Origin: Streptantibioticus cattleyicolor NRRL 8057 = DSM 46488
GTDB lineage: Bacteria; Actinomycetota; Actinomycetes; Streptomycetales; Streptomycetaceae
Assembly (NCBI RefSeq): GCF_000240165.1
Contig: NC_017585.1
Coordinates: 372,001 to 436,000 of the forward strand
Length of the DNA stretch: 64,000 bases
Reading direction: 5' to 3'
Both the position numbers and the translations under genes were made by a program. Of this stretch, positions 50,645-59,725 are shown piece after piece. Below the pieces are notes generated by a model, which was given only the letters and a program-made list of their open reading frames with translations, was not told the origin of the DNA and did no database searches. How positions within the stretch are numbered: position 1 is the stretch's first letter; each line of letters begins with the position of its first letter.

Positions 50645-51837
50645 GGGCGGGCCGCCGGGTCGTGGTGACCGGCGTGGGCAGCGTGCTGGCCGCGGGCGTC
50701 GGGGCCGGCGCGCTGTGGCGGGCGCTGCTGGAGCCGCCGCCGCCCGGGCACCGTCCGGTGGCCGGCTGGGATCCGTCGCCGTGGCTCGATCGCGTCGAGG
50801 CCCGGCACGCGGACCGGTTCACCCAGTTCGCGGTGGCCGCGGCGGAGTTGGCCGTGGCGGACGCCGGACACCCCCGCCCGGCGGGGCGGGACGCGGGTGT
50901 GGTGCTCGGCACCGCGCTCGCCGGGGTGACCACGCTGGAGGCCCAGGTGCTGATCCGCGCGGAACGCGGGGGCAAGCGGGTCTCGCCGTTCACCGTTCCG
51001 ATGGTGATGCCCAACGCGGCGGCGGCCACGGTGTCGCGGCGGTTCGGACTGCGGGGGCCGTGCGAGACGGTGACCACGGCGTGCGCGGCCGGTACGCACG
51101 CCATCGGCTCGGCGGCCCGGCTGGTCGCGGCCGGGGTGTGCGACACGGTGCTGGCCGGCGGCACCGAGGCCGCGATGAGCGACACGGTGATGGCCGGGTT
51201 CCACACCATGCGGGCGCTGTCGGCGACCGGCCGGGCCCGCCCCTTCGACGCCGGGCGGGACGGGTTCGTGGTCGCCGAGGGCGCGGCGGTGCTGGTGCTG
51301 GAGGCGTGGGAGACGGCGCTGGAGCGCGGCGCCCGGGTCCACGCCGAGGTGCTGGGCGCGGCCTCCACGGCGGACGCCCACGACCTGACCGCACCGCTGC
51401 CGGACGGCTCCGCGGCGGCCCGCTGCGTCACCCTCGCGCTGCGCGACGCCGGTCTCGCCCCGGCCGCGATCGGCCAGGTGAACGCGCACGGCACCGGCAC
51501 CCGACAGGGCGACCTCGCCGAAGCCCGCGCGCTCACCGCGGTCTTCGGGGCCCAAGGGCCGCCGGTCACCTCGGCCAAGGGCGCCACCGGACACGCCTTC
51601 GGGGCGAGCGGCGCCCTGGAGGCGACCGCCGTCGTGCTCTCCCTGACGCACGGCCTGATCCCCCCGGTCGCCGGCCTCGTCGTACCCGACCCCGGCCTCG
51701 GCCCCCTCGACCTGGTCACCGGCGCCCCCCGCCGCTGGACCGCCCGGCCCGCCCTGTCCACCTCCTTCGGCTTCGGCGGCCACAACGGCTGCCTCGTCCT
51801 CGGCCCGCCCCCGCAAGGCCGGTGCCGTGCGGGGTGA
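50641..51837 (+). CDS. Beta-ketoacyl-ACP synthase (FabF-like)
   Basis: 398 residues with a complete Cys-His-His centre: Cys148 in TVTTACAAGTH, His283 in VNAHGTGTRQGD and His318 in SAKGATGHAFGASGA with Lys313, and a C-terminal TSFGFGGHNG. It elongates an ACP-bound chain by decarboxylative condensation. The GTG start overlaps the ACP stop and its end overlaps BioF by 11 nt, so the three are one translational unit. A ketosynthase tied to BioF suggests a role in building the pimeloyl chain. A secondary-metabolite role with an alpha-oxoamine synthase is the alternative. Confidence 0.9.
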   Translation: MRAGRRVVVTGVGSVLAAGVGAGALWRALLEPPPPGHRPVAGWDPSPWLDRVEARHADRFTQFAVAAAELAVADAGHPRPAGRDAGVVLGTALAGVTTLEAQVLIRAERGGKRVSPFTVPMVMPNAAAATVSRRFGLRGPCETVTTACAAGTHAIGSAARLVAAGVCDTVLAGGTEAAMSDTVMAGFHTMRALSATGRARPFDAGRDGFVVAEGAAVLVLEAWETALERGARVHAEVLGAASTADAHDLTAPLPDGSAAARCVTLALRDAGLAPAAIGQVNAHGTGTRQGDLAEARALTAVFGAQGPPVTSAKGATGHAFGASGALEATAVVLSLTHGLIPPVAGLVVPDPGLGPLDLVTGAPRRWTARPALSTSFGFGGHNGCLVLGPPPQGRCRAG

Positions 51838-52975
51838 GGCGGTCTTCGACTGGCTGGCGGACACCGCGCGGCGCAGGGAGCGGGCGGGGCTGCGGCGGAC
51901 GGCCCGGGCGCGCGGACCGGTCGGGTCGGGGGTCAACCTGTCGGGCAACGACTACCTGGGGCTCGCCCGCCATCCCGAGGTGTGCGCCGCGGCGGCGGAG
52001 GCGTGCCGGGTGTGGGGGGCCGGGTCGACCGGGTCGCGGCTGGTGACCGGGACGACCGCGCTGCACGAGGAGTTGGAGGAACGGCTCGCCCGGTTCTGCG
52101 GGACCGAGGCCGCGCTGGTCTTCTCCTCGGGCTATCTGGCCAACGTCGGGGCGCTGACCGCGTTGTGCCGTCCGGGGAGCCTGGTGGTGATGGACGGCCA
52201 CGCGCACGCCTCGCTGATCGACGGCGGACGGCTGTCGGGGGCCGCGGTGGCGGAGACGGCGCACGGCGAACTGGCCGCCGTGGAGGACGTGTTGGCGCGG
52301 CGGCGGCAGCGGCGGGCGGTGGTGGTCACCGAGTCGGTGTTCTCCGTGGACGGGGACGCGGCCGATCTCGCCGGGCTGCTCGGCGTCGCCCGCCGGCACG
52401 GGGCGGCGCTGCTGGTGGACGAGGCCCACGCGCTGGGCGTGGTGGGCGAACGGGGGCGCGGCGCGCTGGCCGGGGCGGGGCTGGCCGGGGAGACGGACGT
52501 GGTGATGACGACCACGTTGTCGAAGGCGCTCGGGGCGCAGGGCGGGGCGGTGCTCGGGTCCCGCCGGGTCGTGGAGCACGTGCTCAACAGCGCGCGGAGT
52601 TTCCTGTTCGACACCGGTCTGGCGCCCGGGTGCGCGGGCGGCGCGCTGGCCGCGTTGCGGTTGCTGGAACGGGAGCCGGGGCGGGCCGTGCGGGTGCGGG
52701 AGGTGGCGGCCCGGTTGCGGGAGGGGCTGGCGGCGGCGGGGCTGACGGTGACCGCGGGGGGCGCCGCGGTGGTGTCGGTGCGGGCGGAGTCGGCCCGGGC
52801 GGCGGTCGCGTGGCAGGAGAACTGCCGGGCCGCCGGGGTGGAGGTGAGCTGCTTCCGGCCGCCGTCGGTGCCGGACCGCTTCTCCCGGCTGCGGCTGACC
52901 GCCCGCGCGGATCTGACCGACGAGGAGGTGGCGCGGGCGGTGTCGGTGATCGCCGCGGCCCGGCCGGACGATTGA
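51827..52975 (+). CDS. bioF: 8-amino-7-oxononanoate synthase (BioF) or related alpha-oxoamine synthase
   Basis: 382 residues of the PLP-dependent alpha-oxoamine synthase family. It condenses pimeloyl-ACP or -CoA with L-alanine, the first ring-forming step of biotin synthesis. LSGNDYLGLARHP and GAGSTGSRLVTGTTALHEELE, in parts, are the family N-terminal signatures; LLVDEAHALGVVGERGRG holds the PLP-ring Asp, and Lys233 in TTTLSKALGAQGG forms the aldimine. The GTG start lies 11 nt inside the ketosynthase gene. BioB and BioD genes lie opposite, so the biotin assignment is likely. The stop codon lies in a hairpin shared with the P450 gene. Confidence 0.88.
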   Translation: MRGEAVFDWLADTARRRERAGLRRTARARGPVGSGVNLSGNDYLGLARHPEVCAAAAEACRVWGAGSTGSRLVTGTTALHEELEERLARFCGTEAALVFSSGYLANVGALTALCRPGSLVVMDGHAHASLIDGGRLSGAAVAETAHGELAAVEDVLARRRQRRAVVVTESVFSVDGDAADLAGLLGVARRHGAALLVDEAHALGVVGERGRGALAGAGLAGETDVVMTTTLSKALGAQGGAVLGSRRVVEHVLNSARSFLFDTGLAPGCAGGALAALRLLEREPGRAVRVREVAARLREGLAAAGLTVTAGGAAVVSVRAESARAAVAWQENCRAAGVEVSCFRPPSVPDRFSRLRLTARADLTDEEVARAVSVIAAARPDD

Positions 52976-52993
52976 GCTGACGCTACGTCAGCT
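52975..52993. terminator. Compact bidirectional terminator spanning two stop codons
   Basis: A perfect 8-bp stem, AGCTGACG with CGTCAGCT and a 3-nt loop. The last base of the BioF stop is the first base of the stem, and the P450 stop (52988-52990) lies within the right arm. Confidence 0.65.
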
Positions 52994-54292
52994 TCGTTCG
53001 ACCAGCACCTCGGTGGGCGCCCGGAACGACAGCAGTCCGAGCAGCGGCGTCTCGCCGGGCGGGCGCACCGGGCGCAGCGTGGGCAGCCGTGCCGAGACCG
53101 ACCGCAGCACCACCTCGGCCTCCATCCGCGCCAGCGCGGCGCCCGGGCACCGGTGGCGTCCGATGCCGAACGACAGGTGCTCCCGGCCGCGCGGGCGGCC
53201 GGGACGCAGCTCCTCGGGGGCGTCGAAGACCACGGGGTCCGATCCGGTGGCGGCGAGCAGAAGCAACAGCGGGGCGCCGGGCGGGAGTTGGACGCCGCCG
53301 ATCTCGGCGGGGCCCGCGGTGATCCGGCGCCAGGTGGTCAGCGGCGGCTCGCGGCGCAGCATCTCCTCGGCCCACAGCGCGGCGAGCCCCGGTTCGCGGC
53401 CCAGTCGCGGCCACAGCACGCGGTCGTGCAGGGCGCGCAGCAGCATGGTGGCGAGCATCTGGCCGGTGGTCGCCTGACCGGCGATGACCATGAAGTAGCA
53501 GACCGCGACGATCTCCCGCCGGTCCAGCGGGGTGCCGTCCGGGTGCCGGTGGCCGGCGAGCAGTCCGAGCAGGCCCGGCCGGGCCTGCTCGGCGCGGTCG
53601 GCGAGCGTGCCGAGCCAGCGGTGGAAACCGGCCGCGAGCCGGGCCAGTCGGGGCTGCCGGGAGCGCTCCGGGAAGCCCCAGAACAGCTCCAGGGAGGCGT
53701 CGTTCCAGCGGGCCAGGGTGGCCAGGTCGACCCCGTCGTCCGCCTCGACGTCGGCGCGCAGGCCGAGCACTTCGAGCATGACGGCGAACGGCAGGTCACG
53801 GGTGAGGGCGGCCACCAGGTCGCAGCGGCCGTGCGCGGCCAACTCCGCCTCCACCCGGTCCAGGTGGCGTTCGGCGAGCCGGGTCACCAGGGGCACCGCG
53901 GCGGCGACCCGGCCGCCGGAGAGCAGCCGGCCGACCAGCCGGCGCAGCCCCGCGTGGCCCGGCGAGCCGTTGTTGGCCAGCGTGGGCGGCAGGTCGAACC
54001 CCGCGGCGGCCAGTTCGCGCAGCGCGGGCACCGACAGGCGCACCACCGCGTCGAGGGTGTTGTCCGGCCGGAAGCGGACCGGGTCGAGCAGCACCCGCCG
54101 TACGTCGTGGTAGCGGCTGACCAGCCACAGACCGGTGGCGGGGTCGCGGTGCACCGGTGCGGTGCGCCGGAGCCGGGCGTAGACCGGCCAGGGGTCGGCG
54201 GTGAAGGCGGCCGTGAACAGGCCGGACGCCGGGCATCCGGCCCCGGCGGGCCCGGTGCGGCTGGTGTGCTCCACGATGCGGCGGCCCCTCAC
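52988..54292 (-). CDS. Cytochrome P450 in the biotin locus (BioI-like by context)
   Basis: 434 residues from a GTG at 54292; a later GTG at about 54274 with GAGGGG before it is possible. MVIAGQATTGQM (271-276 core AGQATT) is the I helix, E310-x-x-R313 the K helix, and SFGIGRHRCPGAALARMEAE surrounds the heme Cys382. It lies 14 nt after bioB on the same strand and converges with ACP-KAS-BioF. In Bacillus subtilis the P450 BioI cleaves long acyl-ACP to pimeloyl-ACP for biotin. This enzyme may do the same or otherwise oxidise an ACP-bound chain; the ACP in the locus supports that, but similarity to BioI itself is not established here. Confidence 0.88.
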   Translation of the reverse strand: MRGRRIVEHTSRTGPAGAGCPASGLFTAAFTADPWPVYARLRRTAPVHRDPATGLWLVSRYHDVRRVLLDPVRFRPDNTLDAVVRLSVPALRELAAAGFDLPPTLANNGSPGHAGLRRLVGRLLSGGRVAAAVPLVTRLAERHLDRVEAELAAHGRCDLVAALTRDLPFAVMLEVLGLRADVEADDGVDLATLARWNDASLELFWGFPERSRQPRLARLAAGFHRWLGTLADRAEQARPGLLGLLAGHRHPDGTPLDRREIVAVCYFMVIAGQATTGQMLATMLLRALHDRVLWPRLGREPGLAALWAEEMLRREPPLTTWRRITAGPAEIGGVQLPPGAPLLLLLAATGSDPVVFDAPEELRPGRPRGREHLSFGIGRHRCPGAALARMEAEVVLRSVSARLPTLRPVRPPGETPLLGLLSFRAPTEVLVERS

Positions 54293-54306
54293 CCGTTCCG
54301 GGCCGG

Positions 54307-55368
54307 TCAGACGTTGGGCGGCAGGGCGGTGCCGGCGCCGCGTTTGCGCGGGGTGACCGCGTCCTTGCGGTGGGCGGGCATGGTGGTCTCGCCCGTGCCC
54401 TCGATCCGGAAGCCGGCGTCGCGGATCATCGCCAGGTCGGCGGCGCCCGGCTGGCCCTCGCTGGTCAGGTAGTCGCCCAGGAAGAGGGAGTTGGCGATGT
54501 GCAGCGCCAGCGGTTGCAGGGAGCGCAGATGGATCTCGCGCCCGCCGCCGATCCGTACCTCCACGTCGGGGCAGACGAAGCGGACCATGGCCAGAATGCG
54601 CAGGCACCGCTGCGGGGTGAGGGTCCACTCGCTCTCCAGCGGGGTGCCCTCGAACGGCATCAGGAAGTTGACCGGCACCGAGTCGGGGTCCAGGGTGCGC
54701 AGCGACAGGGCGACGTCCACCAGGTCCTCGTCGCTCTCCCCCATGCCGGCGATCAGGCCGGAGCAGGGCGACAGCCCGGCCGCCCGGGCCTGGTCGACCG
54801 TACCGACCCGGTCCTGGTAGGTGTGGGTGGTGCAGATGTCGGCGTACCGGTCGCCGGCGGTGTTGAGGTTGTGGTTGTAGGCGTCCGCGCCCGCCTCGCC
54901 GAGCTGTTCCGCCTGGCCCTCGCCGAGCAGGCCGAGGCAGGCGCAGACCTCCACGCCGGGGTTGTCGCGGCGGATGGCGGCGATGGTGTCGGCGACCCGG
55001 TGGATGTCGCGGTCGCTGGGGCCGCGTCCGCTGGCCACCAGGCAGACCCGTTTGGCGCCCGCCGAGATCCCCGCGGACGCGGTGCGGGCCGCCTCCTCGG
55101 GCGCCAACCAGGTGTACTTGAGCACGTCCGCGCGGGAGCCGAGGCGCTGCGAGCAGTACGAGCAGTCCTCCGGGCACAGCCCGCTCTTGAGGTTCACCAG
55201 GTAGTTGAGCTTGACCCGGCGGCCGAAGTAGTGGTGGCGTACCCGGAAGGCGGCGGCGACCACGTCGAGGAGGTCGTCGTCCTCGGTGCGCAGGACGGCC
55301 AGGGCCTCCTCGCGCGTGGGGGTTTCGCGGCGTAACGCCTTGCCGACGAGGGTGTCGAGTAGTTGCAT
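54307..55368 (-). CDS. bioB: Biotin synthase
   Basis: 353 residues. The radical SAM cluster motif is CPEDCSYC (Cys65, Cys69, Cys72), with [15 protein letters not shown] and [17 protein letters not shown], parts of which are BioB hallmarks including the second-cluster cysteine, and a C-terminal [14 protein letters not shown]. It inserts sulfur into dethiobiotin as the last step of biotin synthesis. It sits between bioD (upstream) and the P450 (downstream) on the minus strand. Confidence 0.96.
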   Translation of the reverse strand: MQLLDTLVGKALRRETPTREEALAVLRTEDDDLLDVVAAAFRVRHHYFGRRVKLNYLVNLKSGLCPEDCSYCSQRLGSRADVLKYTWLAPEEAARTASAGISAGAKRVCLVASGRGPSDRDIHRVADTIAAIRRDNPGVEVCACLGLLGEGQAEQLGEAGADAYNHNLNTAGDRYADICTTHTYQDRVGTVDQARAAGLSPCSGLIAGMGESDEDLVDVALSLRTLDPDSVPVNFLMPFEGTPLESEWTLTPQRCLRILAMVRFVCPDVEVRIGGGREIHLRSLQPLALHIANSLFLGDYLTSEGQPGAADLAMIRDAGFRIEGTGETTMPAHRKDAVTPRKRGAGTALPPNV

Positions 55369-55533
55369 GCCGGCCGGACCTCTCTGGTGCGGTTCACGGG
55401 GACGAACGGGGGCCGGGCCGTCGCGGGGCGTGCCGGGGCCGTTCGGAAACCGGGGCGAGTGCCGTGCGTGGGGCCGAGTATCACAGCGCGCGGCGGCCGG
55501 GTGAAGGGGCGTAATCGGACAGCGGCCGGGGCG

Positions 55534-56250
55534 TCAGGGCGCGTGGCGCGCGGTGAACGCGTCCGCGTCGAACTCGCCGCCGAGCGCGGGTCCGAGCCCG
55601 GTGCGCGCGGCCCGCAGGAAGGCGGCGCGGTCCAGCGCGGCCATGTCCGCGGGGAGCACCCCGGCCAGCGGGGCGCCGGACATCCGCGGCAGGTCGTGGA
55701 GGTTGCACCGCATCGCCAGGTCGGGGCGGGCCGGCCAGCTGCCGATCACCACGCCCGCGCAGCGGATGCCGCGGCGGTCCAGGGCCTCGGTGGTCAGCGC
55801 GGTGGCGTTGAGGGTGCCCAGCCCCGGCGCGGCGACCACCAGGACCCGGATGCCCAGTTCGCGGGCGAGGTCGGCGAGGGTCCACCCCTGTTCGTCGAAG
55901 CGGGCCAGCAGTCCGCCGGCGCCCTCGCAGAGCACCAGGTCGTGTTCGGCCTCCAAAATACGCAGCGCGTCGGCCGCCGCCGGGAGCGGGACGGTCGGCA
56001 GCCCGGCCCGGCGCGCGGCGGTGTCCGGCGCCAACGGCTCGGGGTAGCGGGCGAGTTCGCGTACGGTGACGGGTCCGGCGAGCCGGCACACCTCGGCGAG
56101 GTCGCCGTCCTGCCCGGGGGCCAGTCCGGTCTGGGCGGGTTTGACGGCGGCCACCCGGCGTCCGGCGGCGCGGGCGAGCGCGGCCACCGCGGCCGTGGTG
56201 ACGGTCTTGCCCACCTCGGTGCCGGTTCCGCTGACGGCCAGCAGTGCCAT
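55534..56250 (-). CDS. bioD: Dethiobiotin synthetase
   Basis: 238 residues from an ATG at 56250 with GGGAGGTGG upstream. [20 protein letters not shown] is the P-loop (GTxxxGKT), [14 protein letters not shown] the substrate loop, and [20 protein letters not shown] the magnesium/carbamate region. It closes the ureido ring of dethiobiotin with ATP and CO2. It is 165 nt upstream of bioB on the same strand. The gene that would act before it, bioA, is not in the window. Confidence 0.95.
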   Translation of the reverse strand: MALLAVSGTGTEVGKTVTTAAVAALARAAGRRVAAVKPAQTGLAPGQDGDLAEVCRLAGPVTVRELARYPEPLAPDTAARRAGLPTVPLPAAADALRILEAEHDLVLCEGAGGLLARFDEQGWTLADLARELGIRVLVVAAPGLGTLNATALTTEALDRRGIRCAGVVIGSWPARPDLAMRCNLHDLPRMSGAPLAGVLPADMAALDRAAFLRAARTGLGPALGGEFDADAFTARHAP

Positions 56251-56326
56251 TCCCACCTCCCCCATCGGCGCGCCGCACGAGGATAGGCGCCGCGGACCGG
56301 CCGCCGACAGCACGGTTCCGGCCGCG

Positions 56327-57313
56327 TCACCCGATGCGCAGCAGCACCTTGCCCGGCCGCCCCGGCGCCGCCTCCAGGCCGATCGCCCGCCGCACCTCGG
56401 CCAGCGGCACCACGTGCGCCACCGCCGAGGCCGCCGTGCCGTCGGCGACCAGCCGCTGCACCTCGGTGAGGGCCCGCTCGACCTCGTCGCGTCCGGCCGA
56501 GTGCACCCAGTCGCGCAGCCGGAACAACACCACGCGCACGTCGGGGCGTTCGGCGGCGAGGGCGGGCGGCAGGGGGCGGCCGGAGAGCAGCCCGTAGTGG
56601 ACCAGCGTGCCGCCCGGGGCGAGCGCGCGGGCCAGCGCGGCCCCCTCCGCGCCGCCGACCGCGTCGAGCACCACCGCCGGCGCCACGCCGCCGGCCGCCG
56701 CCCGGACCGCCTCGGGCAGCGCCCGGCGCACCGGCTCGTTGGCGGTGCACACCACGGCCGCGGTGCGCAGCCCGGCCAGCCGCTGGTACCCGCGGGGGTG
56801 GCGGACGACGGCGACCGGCTCGGTGCCGGCCCGGTTGAGCATGCGGACGATCATGCGGCCGATGGCGGAGCCGGCCGCGTTGACGACCACGGCGGCCGGG
56901 GCGGGCACGTACCGGCGCGTCATCCGCCAGGCGGTGAGCGGGTTGATGTAGGAGGTGGCCGCCTGCTCGTCGGTGAGTTCCGGCAGCACCGGGAAGCACC
57001 AGCGGGCCTCGGTGACCTTGATCTGCTGCCACGCCCCCGCGCTGCCCAGCGGCAGCACCCGCTCCCCGGGCACCAGGCCGGTCACCCCCGGGCCGACGGC
57101 CGCCACCACCCCCACCCCCTCGAAACCGGGCACGAACGGCAGCACGGTACGGGAGGCGTACGCCCCGGAAACGGTCAGCAGGTCCGAGGGGTTGACGGCG
57201 GCCAGCGCCATCCGCACGGCGACCTCGCCCGGCCCCGGCTCGGGCGGCCGGTACTCCTCGGTGGCGACCACCCGCGCGGCCGGGCCGAAGCTGCGGACGA
57301 CGCATCTGAGCAC
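56327..57313 (-). CDS. Medium-chain reductase, enoyl-thioester-reductase (MECR)-like
   Basis: 328 residues from a GTG at 57313 with GGAGAG 7 nt upstream; an ATG five codons earlier lacks a site. [52 protein letters not shown] and [18 protein letters not shown] fit the 2-enoyl thioester reductase branch better than zinc alcohol dehydrogenases: the catalytic-zinc cysteine and the four-Cys lobe are absent. Such enzymes reduce trans-2-enoyl-ACP or -CoA. Beside ACP and ketosynthase genes it could supply the reduction step of a dedicated chain-building cycle. Quinone reductase remains possible. Confidence 0.82.
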   Translation of the reverse strand: MLRCVVRSFGPAARVVATEEYRPPEPGPGEVAVRMALAAVNPSDLLTVSGAYASRTVLPFVPGFEGVGVVAAVGPGVTGLVPGERVLPLGSAGAWQQIKVTEARWCFPVLPELTDEQAATSYINPLTAWRMTRRYVPAPAAVVVNAAGSAIGRMIVRMLNRAGTEPVAVVRHPRGYQRLAGLRTAAVVCTANEPVRRALPEAVRAAAGGVAPAVVLDAVGGAEGAALARALAPGGTLVHYGLLSGRPLPPALAAERPDVRVVLFRLRDWVHSAGRDEVERALTEVQRLVADGTAASAVAHVVPLAEVRRAIGLEAAPGRPGKVLLRIG

Positions 57314-57413
57314 GGGAGTTCTCTCCATGGTGGTGACGGCCCGGCGGCGGGCTGTGTACGGTAACAGACAGCAGCGCGCATCCGGTACGAGGCCAGCCGG
57401 GAGGGGGCGGTCG

Positions 57414-57821
57414 GTGCGGTTACGTGTGCCCTTCTCCGACGTGGACATGCACGGCCATGTGCACAACGGGGTCTACTTCGCGTACGTCGAGACCGCGCTC
57501 AACGAGTTCCTGCGCCTCGGCGGGCTCTCCGGCCGCTTCGACCCTCGCCACAACGACGTCGTCTACCACGTGCGCAAGGCGGAGTTGGTCTACCACGCCC
57601 CGGCCGGCTTCGAGGACGAACTCGACGTCACCCCGCGCGTGGCCCGCATCGGTGACAGCAGTCTGACGTTCGCGGTGGCGGTGACCCGGGCCGGGGACGG
57701 CACACCGGTGGCCGACGCCACCGTGGTGTGGGTCTGCGTGGACCGCGCCACCGGTCGCACCACGCCCGTCCCGGACGCCACCCGCGCCGCGCTGGCGGCC
57801 ACCGCCGGCGAGGACCGGTGA
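57414..57821 (+). CDS. Hotdog-fold acyl-CoA thioesterase (4HBT)
   Basis: 135 residues from a GTG at 57414 with GGGAGGGGG upstream. SDVDMHGHVHNGVYFAYVETA, in part, is the 4-hydroxybenzoyl-CoA thioesterase signature with the catalytic Asp. It hydrolyses an acyl thioester. It starts about 100 nt from the divergent reductase and ends 1 nt before the biotin-transport ATPase gene, so it heads that operon. It may release or recycle acyl groups for the downstream ligase and thiolase-like genes. Confidence 0.85.
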   Translation: MRLRVPFSDVDMHGHVHNGVYFAYVETALNEFLRLGGLSGRFDPRHNDVVYHVRKAELVYHAPAGFEDELDVTPRVARIGDSSLTFAVAVTRAGDGTPVADATVVWVCVDRATGRTTPVPDATRAALAATAGEDR

Positions 57822-57822
57822 C

Positions 57823-58500
57823 GTGCGGATCACCCTGGACGACGTCACCGTCCGCTTCGGCGACCGCACCGTGCTCGACGGCGTCAGCCTCGACCTGACC
57901 GAGCACCGCGTCGGCGTCATCGGCCCCAACGGCTCCGGCAAGAGCACGCTGGCCCGCCTCCTCAACGGCCTGGTCACCCCCAGCCGGGGCACGGTACGGG
58001 TGGACGGGCTGAGCACCGCCGAGCACGCGCGGGCGGTCCGGCGGCGGGTCGGCTTCGTCTTCCAGAACCCGGACAACCAGATCGTGCTGCCGGTGGTCGC
58101 CGAGGACATGGCGTTCGGGCTGCGCAACACCGGGGTGCCGCGCAAGGAGATCCCGGCCCGGGTGGAGCGGCAGCTGGCCCGGTTCGGGGTGGCCGGGCTG
58201 GCGGAGCGGCCCAGCCACGCGCTCAGCGGCGGGGAAAAACAACTCGTCGCGCTGGCCTCGGTGTTGGTGATGGAGCCGGACACCGTGGTCTTCGACGAGC
58301 CGACCACCCTGCTCGACCTGCGCAACCGCAACCTCATCCGGTCCTACATCGACGCCATGCCGCAGCAGGCGGTGGTGGTCACCCACGACCTGGAACTGCT
58401 CTGCGGCTACGACCGGGTGCTGGTGGTGGACGAGGGGCGGATCGTCCACGACGGCAAGCCGCTGACGGCGGTGCCCTGGTACGTGGAGCACTGCTCATGA
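57823..58500 (+). CDS. bioM: Biotin ECF transporter ATPase (BioM/EcfA)
   Basis: 225 residues. Walker A is GPNGSGKS (34-41), the Q-loop VFQNPDNQIV (about 79-88), the signature LSGGEKQ (134-140), Walker B VVFDEP, and the H-loop VVVTHDLELL. VFQNPDNQI is typical of energy-coupling-factor ATPases. It drives uptake through BioN and the binding protein BioY encoded just downstream, with 4-nt overlaps. The GTG start follows the thioesterase stop by 1 nt. Confidence 0.93.
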   Translation: MRITLDDVTVRFGDRTVLDGVSLDLTEHRVGVIGPNGSGKSTLARLLNGLVTPSRGTVRVDGLSTAEHARAVRRRVGFVFQNPDNQIVLPVVAEDMAFGLRNTGVPRKEIPARVERQLARFGVAGLAERPSHALSGGEKQLVALASVLVMEPDTVVFDEPTTLLDLRNRNLIRSYIDAMPQQAVVVTHDLELLCGYDRVLVVDEGRIVHDGKPLTAVPWYVEHCS

Positions 58501-59138
58501 GCGCGCCGCTGACGCTGTACGTGCCGGGTGACACCCCGTTGCACCGGGTGCCGGCCGGGTGGAAGGTGGCGGCGCTGCCGCTCACCGGGGTCGCGCTGTT
58601 CCTGGTGGACGCGCCGGTGGTGCTGGCGCCGTGCGCGGCGGTGGCCGCGCTGGCGCTGGGGTCGGTGCGGGCGCCGAGGCAGCGGCTGGCTCGCCATCTG
58701 GCCGGCCCGCTCGTGGTGCTGGTGCTGGTGGTGGCGGCGGCGCTGGTCTTCCAGTCGGCGGCGACCGCGGCCACCGTGGGGCTGCGGCTGCTGGCGCTGC
58801 TGCTGGCGGCGCTGACGGTCACCTTCACCACGCGTACGGCGGACATGCTGGACGTGCTGGACCGGGTGTTGCGTCCGCTGGAGCGCACCCGGCTGGTGAA
58901 CGCGGCGGCGGTCTCGCTCGCGGTGTCGCTGGCGCTGCGCTTCATCCCCGAGGCGTTCCACCGCTACCGGGAGATCCGCGAGGCGCAGGCGGCCCGGGGG
59001 CTCTCCGGCAGTCCGCTGGCGCTGCTGGTGCCGTTGGTGGTGCGGGTGCTGAAGGCGGCGGACGAGATCGCGGCGGCGGTGGACGCGCGCTGCTTCCCGC
59101 CGTCCCGTACCCCGTTGTCCGAGGAGGGCGGCCGATGA
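58497..59138 (+). CDS. bioN: Biotin ECF transporter membrane subunit (BioN/EcfT)
   Basis: 213 residues with four to five membrane helices and the EcfT coupling motifs in the C-terminal cytoplasmic helices (EAQAARGLSGSPLAL, containing the Ala-Arg-Gly signature, with a second Ala-Arg-type motif at DARCFPPSRTP). LDRVLRPLERTRLVNAAAVS, in part, is also typical. It links the ATPase to BioY. It overlaps both neighbours by 4 nt. Confidence 0.9.
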   Translation: MSAPLTLYVPGDTPLHRVPAGWKVAALPLTGVALFLVDAPVVLAPCAAVAALALGSVRAPRQRLARHLAGPLVVLVLVVAAALVFQSAATAATVGLRLLALLLAALTVTFTTRTADMLDVLDRVLRPLERTRLVNAAAVSLAVSLALRFIPEAFHRYREIREAQAARGLSGSPLALLVPLVVRVLKAADEIAAAVDARCFPPSRTPLSEEGGR

Positions 59139-59719
59139 CCGGGCGGGGCGGGCGTCGTCACCTGGAGACCAGGGACATCGTGCTGATCGCGTTGTTCTGC
59201 GCGGTCATCGTGGCGCTGGGGCTGGTGCCGCCGCTGGACGTGGGGATCGCCTCGGTGCCGATCACCATGCAGACGCTGGGGGTGATGCTGGCCGGCAGCG
59301 TGCTGGGGCCGGTGCGGGGGGCCGGGGCGTGCGCGCTGGTGGTGCTGCTGACCATCGCCGGGCTGCCGGTGCTGGCCGGCGGGCGGGGCGGCTTCGGGGT
59401 GATCCCCGGGCCGACCGGGGGCTATCTGCTGGGCTGGATCCCGGGGGCGTTCGTCACCGGGCTGCTGGTCACCGTGGTCGCGGTACGCCGCCGCAGCTGC
59501 CTGGGCCAGCGACTGGCCACGCTGGCGGCCTGTCTGGTCGGCGGGATCCTGGTCGTCTACGCGCTGGGGGTGCCGTGGACGGCGGCGGTGACCGGGCTGA
59601 GCCTGCGCCAGTCGGCGGTGGGCGCGCTGTACTACCTGCCGGGTGACGTGGCCAAGGCGGTGGTAGCGGCGCTGGTCTCGTACCAGGTGCGCAGGTCCTA
59701 CCCGATCGAGCGGAGGTGA
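59135..59719 (+). CDS. bioY: Biotin-binding transporter subunit BioY
   Basis: 194 residues, six membrane helices. Family features are VPITMQTLGVMLAGSVLGP (about 48-66), LPVLAGGRGGFGVIPGPTGGY, in parts, and a C-terminal YYLPGDVAKAVVAALV. BioY binds biotin with high affinity in the membrane. Its presence beside biosynthetic genes means the strain can both make and import biotin. Confidence 0.95.
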   Translation: MTGRGGRRHLETRDIVLIALFCAVIVALGLVPPLDVGIASVPITMQTLGVMLAGSVLGPVRGAGACALVVLLTIAGLPVLAGGRGGFGVIPGPTGGYLLGWIPGAFVTGLLVTVVAVRRRSCLGQRLATLAACLVGGILVVYALGVPWTAAVTGLSLRQSAVGALYYLPGDVAKAVVAALVSYQVRRSYPIERR

Positions 59720-59725
59720 GCCGGC

